Source of the DNA: Erwinia persicina
GTDB lineage: Bacteria > Pseudomonadota > Gammaproteobacteria > Enterobacterales > Enterobacteriaceae
Direction of reading: 5' to 3'
DNA: 64,000 nt
Assembly (NCBI RefSeq): GCF_014838825.1
Contig: NZ_JACYMO010000003.1
Location: 372,001-436,000, forward strand
Each line of letters starts with the position of its first letter. Positions within the stretch are counted from its first letter, which is position 1. Below the pieces are notes generated by a model, which did no database searches, had not been told where the DNA came from, and worked only from the letters and a program-made list of their open reading frames with translations. The position numbers and the translations under genes are program-made. Of this stretch, positions 38,343 to 49,847 are shown one piece after another.

Positions 38343-39125
38343 ATGACTTCTCTCGATCGCCTGCTGGGCATCATGAAAACCCTGCGCGATCCGGAAAGCG
38401 GCTGCCCGTGGGATCGCCAGCAGACCTTTGCTTCCATCGCCCCTTATACCCTTGAAGAAACCTATGAAGTCATCGATGCGATTAACCGCGCTGACTTCGA
38501 CGATCTGCGCGGAGAACTTGGGGATCTGCTGTTCCAGGTCGTGTTCTATGCCCAGATGGCACAGGAAGAGGGGCGCTTTAACTTTGATGATATCTGCAGC
38601 GCCATCAGCGACAAACTCGAACGCCGTCATCCACACATTTTTGCCGACGCTCAGGTCAGCGGCAGCGCTGAGGTGCTGGTGAACTGGGAGCAGATTAAAA
38701 GCGACGAGCGGGCCGGGAAAGCCCAGCACTCTGCGCTGGATGATATTCCGCAGGCGTTACCGGCGCTGATGCGCGCGCATAAAATTCAGAAGCGCTGCAG
38801 CAACGTCGGTTTCGACTGGACTACCCTCGGCCCGGTGCTGGACAAAGTGCATGAAGAGATCGATGAAGTCATGCACGAAGCGCAGCAGGCGGTGATAGAC
38901 CAGGACAAGCTGGAAGAGGAGATCGGCGACCTGCTGTTCGCCACGGTGAATCTGTCACGACATCTCGGCAGTAAAGCCGAAACCGCGCTGCAAAAGGCCA
39001 ACAACAAATTTGAACGCCGTTTTCGCCGGGTGGAACAGATTATCGCCGCACAGGGCATGACGATGCAGCAGGCCACGCTGGAAGAGATGGAGGCCGCGTG
39101 GCAGGTGGTGAAAGCAGAGGAATAA
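38343..39125 (+). CDS. mazG: nucleoside triphosphate pyrophosphohydrolase MazG
   Basis: MazG hydrolyses NTPs and dNTPs to monophosphates and pyrophosphate; in E. coli it also lowers ppGpp levels. The ATG at 38343 gives 260 residues aligned with the E. coli start (E. coli 263). An ATG four codons earlier has no ribosome site. Two tandem MazG domains are visible: the N-terminal GCPWDRQQTFASIAPYTLEE with EETYEV and GELGDLLFQVVF, and the C-terminal KVHEEIDEVMHEA with EEEIGDLLFATVNL, both with the EExxE/D magnesium-binding pattern. No mazEF toxin-antitoxin genes precede it. Confidence 0.95.
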   Translation: MTSLDRLLGIMKTLRDPESGCPWDRQQTFASIAPYTLEETYEVIDAINRADFDDLRGELGDLLFQVVFYAQMAQEEGRFNFDDICSAISDKLERRHPHIFADAQVSGSAEVLVNWEQIKSDERAGKAQHSALDDIPQALPALMRAHKIQKRCSNVGFDWTTLGPVLDKVHEEIDEVMHEAQQAVIDQDKLEEEIGDLLFATVNLSRHLGSKAETALQKANNKFERRFRRVEQIIAAQGMTMQQATLEEMEAAWQVVKAEE

Positions 39126-39237
39126 TGGGCTGACACGATTCAACAAAAGTGTGACGTGCATCAACCTCCTGGGGCGGATATTCAGGTAATCTCATGGCGG
39201 TAAATGCGGTGGGAAACACACAACCGGAAACGATCAA

Positions 39238-39266
39238 TTGTCGCCACGGGGTGTTTCGGGTATACT
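39238..39266 (+). promoter_or_regulatory. sigma-70 promoter upstream of pyrG
   Basis: TTGTCG (39238-39243) and TATACT (39261-39266) are separated by exactly 17 bases and lie 59 bases before the pyrG ATG. This is the best promoter match in the mazG-pyrG gap. Confidence 0.7.
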
Positions 39267-39303
39267 ATTTTCCCGTCCTGGTTATCCATTCCATCGTCTT
39301 TAA

Positions 39304-40962
<1,659 letters not shown>

Positions 40963-40982
40963 GTGTTTTCATAACCTCTTGA

Positions 40983-42338
<1,356 letters not shown>

Positions 42339-42383
42339 GCTGCTGATTTTCTGAGCCGCTCATCCGGCTGAGGATAATCTGAA

Positions 42384-42413
42384 AAGCCCCGTCTCCGGAC
42401 GGGGCTTTTTTTT
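42384..42413 (+). terminator. intrinsic terminator of pyrG-eno
   Basis: AAAGCCCCGTC and GACGGGGCTTT pair over TCCG and run into eight T. It is the strongest intrinsic terminator in the window and marks the edge of the accessory stretch that follows. Confidence 0.95.
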
Positions 42414-42547
42414 GTTTATTTTTATTTTTCAAAGCGTTAACTGAATTTTGCCTGATGCGGAAAAATCCTGGTTATCTGTTACGGGGCGTTTTATGCGGTT
42501 ATTTTGTGTAAATTCCTGGTCACTATTTGTAATCAGGATCAGGAAAT

Positions 42548-44434
42548 ATGAAATACCGTGCTGATGTTGACGGGCTTCGCGCACTCGCCGTGCTACCCGT
42601 TATCGCTTACCACATGGGGATCGGGGGGATACCCGGTGGGTTTACCGGCGTGGATATCTTCTTTGTTATTTCCGGCTATCTGATCTGCGGCATCATTTAT
42701 AACAGCGCCATCAGCGATAATTTCTCCTGGCTGGATTTTTATAAGCGCCGCTGCCTGCGCATTCTGCCGCCGCTGTTTGTCGTGCTGCTGGCGACAATGA
42801 TCTTTGGCTACTACCATCTGCTGCCTGCGCAGTTCACCGACCTGAGCAACAGCGCGCTGGCGGCGCTGCTGTCTGCCTCGAATATCTTTTTCTGGAAGAC
42901 CACGGGCTATTTTGACGGGCCGGCCGATCTGAAACCGCTGCTGCACACCTGGTCGCTGGCGGTAGAGGAACAGTTCTATATTCTCTTCCCGGTCGTGCTG
43001 CTGCTGGTGATCCGGCTCTTCCGCCGCCGCACCACGCAGGTGATGCTGCTGGTGATTGCCGGATCGCTGCTGCTGAGTATTTACGGCGTAACGCGCAAGC
43101 CAACCTTTACCTTCTATATGCTGCCAACCCGTGCGTGGGAGCTGGCGCTTGGTGGGATTATTGCTATCGCCGGGCTGGAGGCGAAAACCGCCCATTACAG
43201 TGCCGCGCTGAAACACGGCATGAGTCTGGCCGGGCTGGGGCTGATTCTGTTTGGCTTCCTGTGGCTGGATACCACTCTGCCGTTCCCGGCGTGGAATGCG
43301 CTCTATCCCTGCCTCGGCAGCTTCCTGATTATCCTTGCGGGCCAGCAGTCGGTGGTCTCGCGTCTGCTGGCGCTGAAGCCGGTGGTGTACATCGGTATGA
43401 TCTCCTACTGCCTGTATCTGTGGCACTGGCCGATTATTGTCTACTCGCGTATGTTCTTTAATATCGAACCCGGAGTACGTGAGCTGGTGATCCTGGCTCT
43501 GACTTTCGGTCTTGCCGTTGCCTCACGCTATCTGATTGAGATCCCCTTCCGTTACCGTCTTGCCTGGGTATCGCCGGGGCGTATTGTGACGGCATCAGTC
43601 ATGGGTCTGGCAGTGATGGCCAGCGGTGCGGTGTATAAAGGGCATATCAGTAACAGCTCGGGGCAGTTTTCAGCGGAAGCGCTGGCGCTGGCGCAGTATT
43701 CCGAATACAGCAAAATGCCTGAGTTTGACTACCAGTACCGCCGGGGCCAGTGCTTTGTGGATGGAAAAAACGAAGAGGACAAGCCCTTTAACCGTGAATT
43801 CTGCCTGAAGACTTCCAGTACGGCGAAGAACTACGTGATGATCGGCGACAGCCACGCTGCCCATCTGTGGCGTGCCGTCAGTCTGGCTGCGGGCGAGGGT
43901 GTGAATGTGATCCAGGCAACCTCAGCGGGCTGTAAGCCGCTCTACAAACAGGATCTGCGTAATCCCTGCACCAGACTGGTCGATTACGTCTACGATGAGT
44001 GGATCCCCGGGCATCACATTGACGGCATTATTATTTCGGCACGTTGGGCACCGGAGGATATTGCTCCGCTGCGCGCCACCCTTGACCATCTGAAGTCGCG
44101 CTCTGACAATATCATTGTGATGGGGCCTACCGTCGAGTACACGGAGGCGCTGCCCGACCTGCTGGCGTACCAGACGGACGGGCGCAAAGATTTGGTGGCA
44201 TCCTCGATTAAAAAAGAGGTCAGAGGGACGGATGCCCGAATGCGGGCGGCCATGGCGCAGCAGGGGACGCCTTATATATCGGTCTATTCGATAGTCTGTC
44301 CGGGGAACGTTTGCCGTGGCCTGGCCTCTGACGGCCATCCGACCTCGAATGACTACGGACACTTTACCCTCAGTGGGGCGAAGGACGTCGCGAAGCAGGC
44401 GATGGTGCAGATGCACGAGAAAAGGTTTATGTAA
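42548..44434 (+). CDS. membrane acyltransferase (acyltransferase 3 family) with C-terminal SGNH domain, OafA/OafB-like
   Basis: A 628-residue fusion. Residues 1 to about 370 form a multi-helix Acyl_transf_3 domain with the conserved RADVDGLRALAVL start, a histidine in IAYHMG (about 22), GGFTGVDIFFVISGYLI, YKRRCLRILPP and LLHTWSLAVEEQFYILFP. After a linker, an SGNH hydrolase-like domain has block I GDSHAAHLW (Asp434, His436) and a late DxxH (about 602-605, NDYGHFTLSG). Such proteins O-acetylate LPS O-antigen, peptidoglycan or exopolysaccharide across the inner membrane. The substrate cannot be told from sequence. It stands alone with its own hairpin downstream. Confidence 0.9.
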   Translation: MKYRADVDGLRALAVLPVIAYHMGIGGIPGGFTGVDIFFVISGYLICGIIYNSAISDNFSWLDFYKRRCLRILPPLFVVLLATMIFGYYHLLPAQFTDLSNSALAALLSASNIFFWKTTGYFDGPADLKPLLHTWSLAVEEQFYILFPVVLLLVIRLFRRRTTQVMLLVIAGSLLLSIYGVTRKPTFTFYMLPTRAWELALGGIIAIAGLEAKTAHYSAALKHGMSLAGLGLILFGFLWLDTTLPFPAWNALYPCLGSFLIILAGQQSVVSRLLALKPVVYIGMISYCLYLWHWPIIVYSRMFFNIEPGVRELVILALTFGLAVASRYLIEIPFRYRLAWVSPGRIVTASVMGLAVMASGAVYKGHISNSSGQFSAEALALAQYSEYSKMPEFDYQYRRGQCFVDGKNEEDKPFNREFCLKTSSTAKNYVMIGDSHAAHLWRAVSLAAGEGVNVIQATSAGCKPLYKQDLRNPCTRLVDYVYDEWIPGHHIDGIIISARWAPEDIAPLRATLDHLKSRSDNIIVMGPTVEYTEALPDLLAYQTDGRKDLVASSIKKEVRGTDARMRAAMAQQGTPYISVYSIVCPGNVCRGLASDGHPTSNDYGHFTLSGAKDVAKQAMVQMHEKRFM

Positions 44435-44445
44435 CTTATCAATGC

Positions 44446-44480
44446 GGGCGGCCAGAAAATGGCCGCTCACGGGGTTTTGT
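44446..44480 (+). terminator. candidate terminator after the acyltransferase gene
   Basis: GCGGCCA and TGGCCGC pair over GAAAA (44448-44466), with TTTT a few bases later. It isolates the acyltransferase from the following chemoreceptor gene. Confidence 0.5.
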
Positions 44481-44487
44481 AATTATT

Positions 44488-44515
44488 TAAAGTAAAGCGC
44501 ACTTTGTACCGATAT
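44488..44515 (+). promoter_or_regulatory. sigma-28 (FliA)-like promoter of the chemoreceptor gene
   Basis: TAAAG at 44488-44492 and ACCGATAT at 44508-44515 resemble the flagellar sigma-28 consensus (TAAA, 15 bases, GCCGATAA). Here the spacing is 16, one more than optimal, and the -10 has six of eight matches. The position about 40 bases before the gene is right for a class 3 flagellar/chemotaxis promoter. Confidence 0.5.
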
Positions 44516-44554
44516 TAGCTGTTACCGGGCTAACCCCATGACAGAGTGCGCACC

Positions 44555-46219
44555 ATGCTTAAGAATATAAAAGTCGTCACCAGCATCGTTATCATGCTGA
44601 TCGTTTTCAGCGCGTTATTGCTCGTCTCCAGCGCGCTCTCCTTTAATGCCATCAGCCAGGACAAGGCCAACTTCACCCGTGCCAGTATTTTGACCGAACA
44701 GCAGGGACAGCTGAGTGATGCCTGGCAGACGCTGGTCAAAACACGTGTGACCATTAACCGGGTCGCAATCCGTATCCTCAAAAAGCAGACCGATCCTGCG
44801 TCCATGGCGGCAATAGAAAAGCTGCTGGGCCAGGCGACGGAAACGCTGGACGACGCTGGACAGCATTTTGCCCGCTATAAAAGTTATCCCACGGTCGACG
44901 GGCAAAACCCGGCGCTGGATGAGGCCATCGTCAGCAGCTATCAGCTGATGTTTGACACCATGAAGCAGTCCATCCAGTTCCTGGGCGCAAATAATTACGA
45001 GGCCTACGGTAATCTGGAAGCGCAGAAAGCGCAGGATGACCTGGAAAAAAATTATGACGGCTGGCGGGAGCAGAACAGTAAACTGCTGGCAGTCGGGGTC
45101 ACGGATAACCACGAAGGCTACAGCCATATGGTATGGACGCTGGGCGCGGTAATTCTGGTGCTGCTGGTGCTGGTTGCTTCGGTCTGGGTGGTGATCAAAC
45201 GTGTCCTGCTGACGCCGCTGAAACAGCTGCTGGTGCATATCCAGCGCATCGCCGCCGGTGATCTTTCTGAAACCCTTGTGGTGGACGGACGCAGTGAAAT
45301 GGGGCTGCTGGCCAGTAACCTGACACAGATGCAGCAGTCGCTCGTCGCCACTGTGGGTAACGTGCGCGACAGTTCCAATGCCATCTACACCGGAGCCAGT
45401 GAAATTTCGCAGGGTAACAACGACCTCTCTTCCCGTACCGAGCAGCAGGCGGCTTCTCTGGAGCAAACTGCGGCGAGTATGGAAGAGTTGACTGCCACCG
45501 TGAAGCAAAACGCAGAAAATGCCCGTCAGGCGTCCCAGCTGGCCAAAAATGCCTCGGAGACGGCGGCGAAAGGAGGCCGGGTGGTCGACGGGGTGGTGAA
45601 AACCATGCAGGAGATCGCCGGCAGCTCGAAGAAGATTGCCGATATCACCAGCGTGATCGACGGCATCGCCTTCCAGACCAATATTCTGGCGCTCAATGCG
45701 GCAGTGGAAGCGGCACGGGCCGGTGAGCAGGGTCGCGGTTTTGCCGTGGTCGCCGGGGAAGTACGTAACCTTGCCCAGCGCAGCGCTCAGGCCGCCAAAG
45801 AAATTAAAACGCTGATCGAGGACTCCGTTAACCGCGTCGACGCCGGTTCGCAGCAGGTTGCGACGGCGGGGGACACCATGACGGACATCGTCAGTGCGGT
45901 GGTCCGCGTCACCGATATTATGGGGGAAATTTCCTCTGCCTCGGATGAACAGAGCCGGGGTATCGACCAGATTGGCCTGGCGGTGACCGAAATGGATCGG
46001 GTCACCCAGCAGAACGCCGCGCTGGTGCAGGAGTCGGCAGCGGCATCGGCTTCGCTGGAAGAGCAGGCCAGCCTGCTGTCTCAGGCTGTGGCGGTGTTTA
46101 AAATCGGCTCACAGAACGCTGCAGCGATCCGTCATGTCGCGCCAGCGTTGAAAACGCCCCGCCTGGCCGCACCGCGTAACGTCACCGTGCAGAATGAGGG
46201 TAACTGGGAAACGTTCTAG
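44555..46219 (+). CDS. methyl-accepting chemotaxis protein, Tsr-like
   Basis: A 554-residue transmembrane chemoreceptor. TM1 is about 7-30, a four-helix periplasmic ligand domain follows, TM2 is about 190-212, then HAMP and the cytoplasmic signalling hairpin with the near-invariant tip IDGIAFQTNILALNAAVEAARAGEQGRGFAVVA. It ends in NWETF, the CheR/CheB docking pentapeptide. Arg64, Asn68, Arg69 and Arg73, which bind the amino-acid backbone in Tsr/Tar, sit at identical positions. Residues matching Tsr Phe151, Phe152 and Thr156 are Tyr, Gly and Ala, so the ligand may not be serine. The ATG at 44555 aligns with Tsr; a GTG three codons upstream is less likely. Confidence 0.92.
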   Translation: MLKNIKVVTSIVIMLIVFSALLLVSSALSFNAISQDKANFTRASILTEQQGQLSDAWQTLVKTRVTINRVAIRILKKQTDPASMAAIEKLLGQATETLDDAGQHFARYKSYPTVDGQNPALDEAIVSSYQLMFDTMKQSIQFLGANNYEAYGNLEAQKAQDDLEKNYDGWREQNSKLLAVGVTDNHEGYSHMVWTLGAVILVLLVLVASVWVVIKRVLLTPLKQLLVHIQRIAAGDLSETLVVDGRSEMGLLASNLTQMQQSLVATVGNVRDSSNAIYTGASEISQGNNDLSSRTEQQAASLEQTAASMEELTATVKQNAENARQASQLAKNASETAAKGGRVVDGVVKTMQEIAGSSKKIADITSVIDGIAFQTNILALNAAVEAARAGEQGRGFAVVAGEVRNLAQRSAQAAKEIKTLIEDSVNRVDAGSQQVATAGDTMTDIVSAVVRVTDIMGEISSASDEQSRGIDQIGLAVTEMDRVTQQNAALVQESAAASASLEEQASLLSQAVAVFKIGSQNAAAIRHVAPALKTPRLAAPRNVTVQNEGNWETF

Positions 46220-46348
46220 ATCTGTCTGACCGTCGCCTTTTCAGGGCGGCGGTCAACCCCAGTGCAATGACTGGCACGCTTTGTTTGGTCTTCTTCTGTC
46301 AATCTGCCATAATCTGCGCCCGTATTTTAGCCACCAGTCGAGATGTTA

Positions 46349-47020
46349 ATGCAGTACCCGATAAATGAAATGTTCCAGACGTTGCAGGGCGAAGGTCTTT
46401 ATACCGGCGTTCCGGCAATTTTTATCCGCCTGCAGGGATGCCCGGTGGGCTGCAGCTGGTGTGATACCAAGCATACCTGGGATAAGCTGGCCGATCGGGA
46501 GACATCGCTGGGAGACATCCTGCTGAAAACCGTGGAAACCGATGCCTGGGGGGCGGCCGATGCGCAGGCGTTAATCGACGTGATCCGCCAGCACGGCTGG
46601 ACGGCAAAGCATATTGTCATCACCGGCGGTGAGCCCTGCATTCACGATCTGACCCCGCTGACCGCCGCCCTTCAGCAGCAGGGCTTCGGCTGCCAGATCG
46701 AAACCAGCGGCACCCACGAAGTGCGCTGTACACCGGACACCTGGGTGACCGTGTCGCCCAAGGTGAACATGCGTGGCGGCTATGACGTGCTGAACCAGGC
46801 GCTGGTGCGGGCAGATGAGGTCAAGCATCCGGTGGCGCGTCAGCGCGACGTGGATGCGCTGGATGCGTTGCTGGCGACCCTGAGTGATGATAAAGCGCGG
46901 ATTATCGCGCTGCAGCCTATCAGCCAGAAGGCGGATGCGACGAAACTCTGTATTGAAACCTGTATCGCGCGCAACTGGCGGCTGTCGATGCAGACGCACA
47001 AGTATCTGAATATCGCCTGA
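46349..47020 (+). CDS. queE: 7-carboxy-7-deazaguanine synthase QueE
   Basis: A radical SAM enzyme that rearranges 6-carboxytetrahydropterin to 7-carboxy-7-deazaguanine in the preQ0/queuosine pathway. From the ATG at 46349 it has 223 residues, the E. coli length; another ATG lies two codons earlier. The cluster-binding motif CPVGCSWC (CX3CX2C) is near residues 31-38, followed by DTKHTW. The ITGGEPCIHDLTPL block contacts SAM. QueD, the preceding enzyme in the pathway, is encoded 4.5 kb downstream on the other strand. Confidence 0.95.
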   Translation: MQYPINEMFQTLQGEGLYTGVPAIFIRLQGCPVGCSWCDTKHTWDKLADRETSLGDILLKTVETDAWGAADAQALIDVIRQHGWTAKHIVITGGEPCIHDLTPLTAALQQQGFGCQIETSGTHEVRCTPDTWVTVSPKVNMRGGYDVLNQALVRADEVKHPVARQRDVDALDALLATLSDDKARIIALQPISQKADATKLCIETCIARNWRLSMQTHKYLNIA

Positions 47021-47077
47021 GGGCTCGGATAGCGGTGCGGCCAGATAAAGGCCGACCCGCTACGCCCTGTTATCCGC

Positions 47078-47950
47078 TTACTGCGGCCACTTCATCTCGC
47101 CTTTCAGCACTTTTGCACTCAGCTCCAGACTTGAGACTTCCTTCAGTGCCGGATACCGGGTTTTCATCGCGGCCGTATAGCTGGCGGCATCCTGACTTTC
47201 AGCCAGCACGGTCTCAGCGGTTTTCAGATACTGTTGGGTGAAATGAACTGACGCCAGCGTCTCGGCTGCGCCCGGCAGGAAATGGCCCGGCACCACGCGC
47301 GCGGGCTTCAGGGCCTGAATCGCTTCCAGCTTCTGCTGCCAGGCAGAACGTTCAGCAGGCGTTTGGGCATCGGCCATCCAGACGTGGATATTATTGCCAT
47401 ACACCACCACGCCGCCCATCACTGTTTTCAGCGCGGGCACCCACAGATACGTATTCTGCGGCTGCGGGCCGTCAATGCCTTTCACCTCAATGGTTTCACC
47501 ATCGACCCGGAAACTGTTGCCGGTTAATACCTCAGGCACCACCAGCGACTGTGGCGCATTCGCGCCCATTTTCGGGCCCCAGAACGCCAGCTTACCGTCT
47601 TTCGATTGCTTAATCAGATCGACCGTGGCCGCCGTGGCGATAATTTTAGCCTGCGGGAATGCCTGCTTAATGGTCTCCAGGCCAAAGTAAAAGTCCGGAT
47701 CGGACTGGCTGATAAACACCGTGGTCAGCCGCTTTCCGGTGGCTTTGATGCGTTTCACCAGGGCTTCAGCGTCATTGCGCTGGAACTGGGCATCGATCAG
47801 CACCACCTCATGCGGGCCGGAGATGATTTCGCTGGAGACGGCGAACATGCTGGCTTCGCCCGGGTTATAGACCTCCAGATTCAGCGTTTCTGCGGCATAC
47901 AACGGTGCGCTGGCGGTCATGGCCAGCAGGAACGTCAGACGGGTTTTCAT
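47078..47950 (-). CDS. secreted MBL-fold (metallo-beta-lactamase-like) protein with degenerate metal site
   Basis: A 290-residue protein with a Sec signal peptide (cut after about residue 19, PLYA-A) and an MBL-fold core (VVLIDAQFQRNDAEALV, then TTVFISQSDPDFYFG, and VVPGHFLPG). The usual HxHxDH metal motif reads Q82-S-D84-P-D86-F87, so three of its four ligands are not histidine or the expected residue. Some related MBL proteins are annotated as a 'Vmh' family; this is a possible match from memory. Enzyme activity is uncertain. It is divergent from a LysR regulator with a short shared promoter region. Confidence 0.82.
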   Translation of the reverse strand: MKTRLTFLLAMTASAPLYAAETLNLEVYNPGEASMFAVSSEIISGPHEVVLIDAQFQRNDAEALVKRIKATGKRLTTVFISQSDPDFYFGLETIKQAFPQAKIIATAATVDLIKQSKDGKLAFWGPKMGANAPQSLVVPEVLTGNSFRVDGETIEVKGIDGPQPQNTYLWVPALKTVMGGVVVYGNNIHVWMADAQTPAERSAWQQKLEAIQALKPARVVPGHFLPGAAETLASVHFTQQYLKTAETVLAESQDAASYTAAMKTRYPALKEVSSLELSAKVLKGEMKWPQ

Positions 47951-48051
47951 GATGAGCTACCTGATTACGGGAAAGACATCAGTGTAGGTTGCAAAATACA
48001 GCAGATAAACCGACTATCAGGCAACAGATTGTTGCATATATCGGACAGATT

Positions 48052-48969
48052 ATGGATCGCATCACGGCGGCGAAGGTCTTTATTACCATTGTCCAGCGCG
48101 GTAGCCTGTCGGCGGCGGCGCAAACCCTGGATATCTCACGCGCGATGGTCACGCGCTATCTCAGCCAGATGGAGAGCTGGGCTGGCGCACGCCTTCTGCA
48201 CCGCAGCACGCGACGCCTGAGCCTGACGCCGGCCGGAGAACATGCGCTGGCCCGCTGCCAGCAGATGATGGCGCTGGCCGCCGAAATTGAACTCAGCAAC
48301 CAGCCTGAAGGGGAAGCGCTGTCCGGCCTGCTGCGGGTCTCCTGCTCGCTGTCGCTGGGGCAGAGCGTGCTGATGGCGGCGCTGACCGCCTTTCAGCAGC
48401 GTTACCCCCTGGTGCGTATCGACCTGCACATCAGTAATCAGCGGGTTAACCTGGTGGAAGAGCGCATCGATCTGGCCCTGCGTATTACGGCCCAGCTGGA
48501 ACCGAACCTGATTGCCCGGCCGCTGCACCGCTGCCGGTCGGTGATCTGTGCGACGCCGGCGTATCTGGCGCGGGCGGGGATCCCGATGGTGCCGCAGGAT
48601 CTGGTTCATCACAACTGCCTTGCCTACTCTCACTTTGGTAAAAGCCTGTGGCACTTTACCCGTCGTCAGGAGAAGGAGGCGGTGGCCGTCAGTGGCAATC
48701 TGAGCGGTAATGATTCGGTGATGCTGCTGGCAGCGACGCTGGCTGGTGCTGGTATTTCCATGCAGCCGGTGTACAGCGCGCAGCCTTTTCTTGCCAGCGG
48801 TGAACTGGTGGCACTCCTGTCCGATTACCGGCTGGATGAACTGGGGGTGTATGCCATTTATGCCTCCCGGCAGTATCAGTCAGCGCGCCTGCGCGCCCTG
48901 CTGGATTTTCTGGTGGAGTGGTTTGCTGGAGAAGACGCGGGACGACGACTGAGCGGTACAGCGCCCTGA
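48052..48969 (+). CDS. LysR-type transcriptional regulator
   Basis: A 305-residue regulator from the ATG at 48052; an in-frame TTG 21 codons upstream is less likely. The N-terminal winged helix-turn-helix (ITAAKVFITIVQRGSLSAAA, DISRAMVTRYLSQMESWAGARLL) is of the CrgA/DmlR-like type, and the C-terminal substrate-binding domain starts near 90. It is divergently oriented to the MBL-fold gene, about 100 bases apart, which suggests that gene is its target. The effector is unknown. Confidence 0.9.
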   Translation: MDRITAAKVFITIVQRGSLSAAAQTLDISRAMVTRYLSQMESWAGARLLHRSTRRLSLTPAGEHALARCQQMMALAAEIELSNQPEGEALSGLLRVSCSLSLGQSVLMAALTAFQQRYPLVRIDLHISNQRVNLVEERIDLALRITAQLEPNLIARPLHRCRSVICATPAYLARAGIPMVPQDLVHHNCLAYSHFGKSLWHFTRRQEKEAVAVSGNLSGNDSVMLLAATLAGAGISMQPVYSAQPFLASGELVALLSDYRLDELGVYAIYASRQYQSARLRALLDFLVEWFAGEDAGRRLSGTAP

Positions 48970-49034
48970 CGGGCGTGATGCGTGACGGACGGAGGGGGTT
49001 CCGCAGGGTATTCCCTGCGGAGGGTAAACATCAA

Positions 49035-49808
49035 TTACTTCGAAACGTCAGCGGCAAAGTAGTGCTGAGAAATGCGCTGATAGGTGCCGTCATCTTTCAT
49101 TTCGGTCAGCGCCTTATCAATGGCAGCCTTCAGCTCCGGATTACCTTTGCGCAGCAGAATACCGGAATGTTCGGCGTCACTCTGGGTGGCAGCAATTTTT
49201 ACTTTTGCCTCTGGCTTGTGCTTTTTGAAGTCGAGATATGACAGATTATCGTTAATGGTTGCATCTGCGCGGCCGCTGGCCACCAGATCGACCGACTGGT
49301 TAAAGCCATCCGTCCCGACGATCTCCGCACCAAAGCTGCGAGCCAGCTGAGCATAGTTGCTGGTCAGCGTGTGGGCGGATTTTTTCCCTTTCAAGTCTGC
49401 GAAGGTCTTAATGGTGTCGTTATCACTGCGCACAATCAGCACGCCTTTAGAGGCGATATACGGCGCAGAGAAATCAAACTTTTGCTGGCGTTCCGGGGTG
49501 ATGGAAACCTGATTAATGACTGCCTCGTAGCGTTTAGCATCCAGCCCGGCAATCAGCCCGTCCCATTTACCTTCAACAAACTCCGCTTTCACCTTCAGTC
49601 GCTTTGCGACCTCGCGACCGATATCGACATCAAAACCGGTCAGAGCCCCGGACGCATCATGGTAGGTAAACGGCGGGTAGGTGCCCTCTGTGCCGATTTT
49701 CAGCACGCCTGCCGACTGGATTTTTGCCAGATCGTTTTCTGCCAGTGCAGCAGAAGAAAAACCGAGCTGAATCAGTCCGGCGAATAACAGTGTGGCTATC
49801 TTTTTCAT
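49035..49808 (-). CDS. amino-acid ABC transporter, periplasmic substrate-binding protein
   Basis: A family 3 solute-binding protein of 257 residues. A signal peptide (MKKIATLLFAGLIQLGFSSA, cut near ALA-E) precedes the mature protein. Family blocks include LKIGTEGTYPPFTYHDASG, LTGFDVDIGREVAKRL, VEGKWDGLIAGLDAKRYEAVINQ and TPERQQKFDFSAPY. The overall pattern is like cystine-binding TcyJ/FliY and relatives, but the substrate cannot be fixed from sequence. It is the last gene of a three-gene cluster with ATPase and permease genes upstream. Confidence 0.9.
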   Translation of the reverse strand: MKKIATLLFAGLIQLGFSSAALAENDLAKIQSAGVLKIGTEGTYPPFTYHDASGALTGFDVDIGREVAKRLKVKAEFVEGKWDGLIAGLDAKRYEAVINQVSITPERQQKFDFSAPYIASKGVLIVRSDNDTIKTFADLKGKKSAHTLTSNYAQLARSFGAEIVGTDGFNQSVDLVASGRADATINDNLSYLDFKKHKPEAKVKIAATQSDAEHSGILLRKGNPELKAAIDKALTEMKDDGTYQRISQHYFAADVSK

Positions 49809-49847
49809 GTCATAACTCCTGAATGCAGTCTGTGATGAGGTCTTTAA

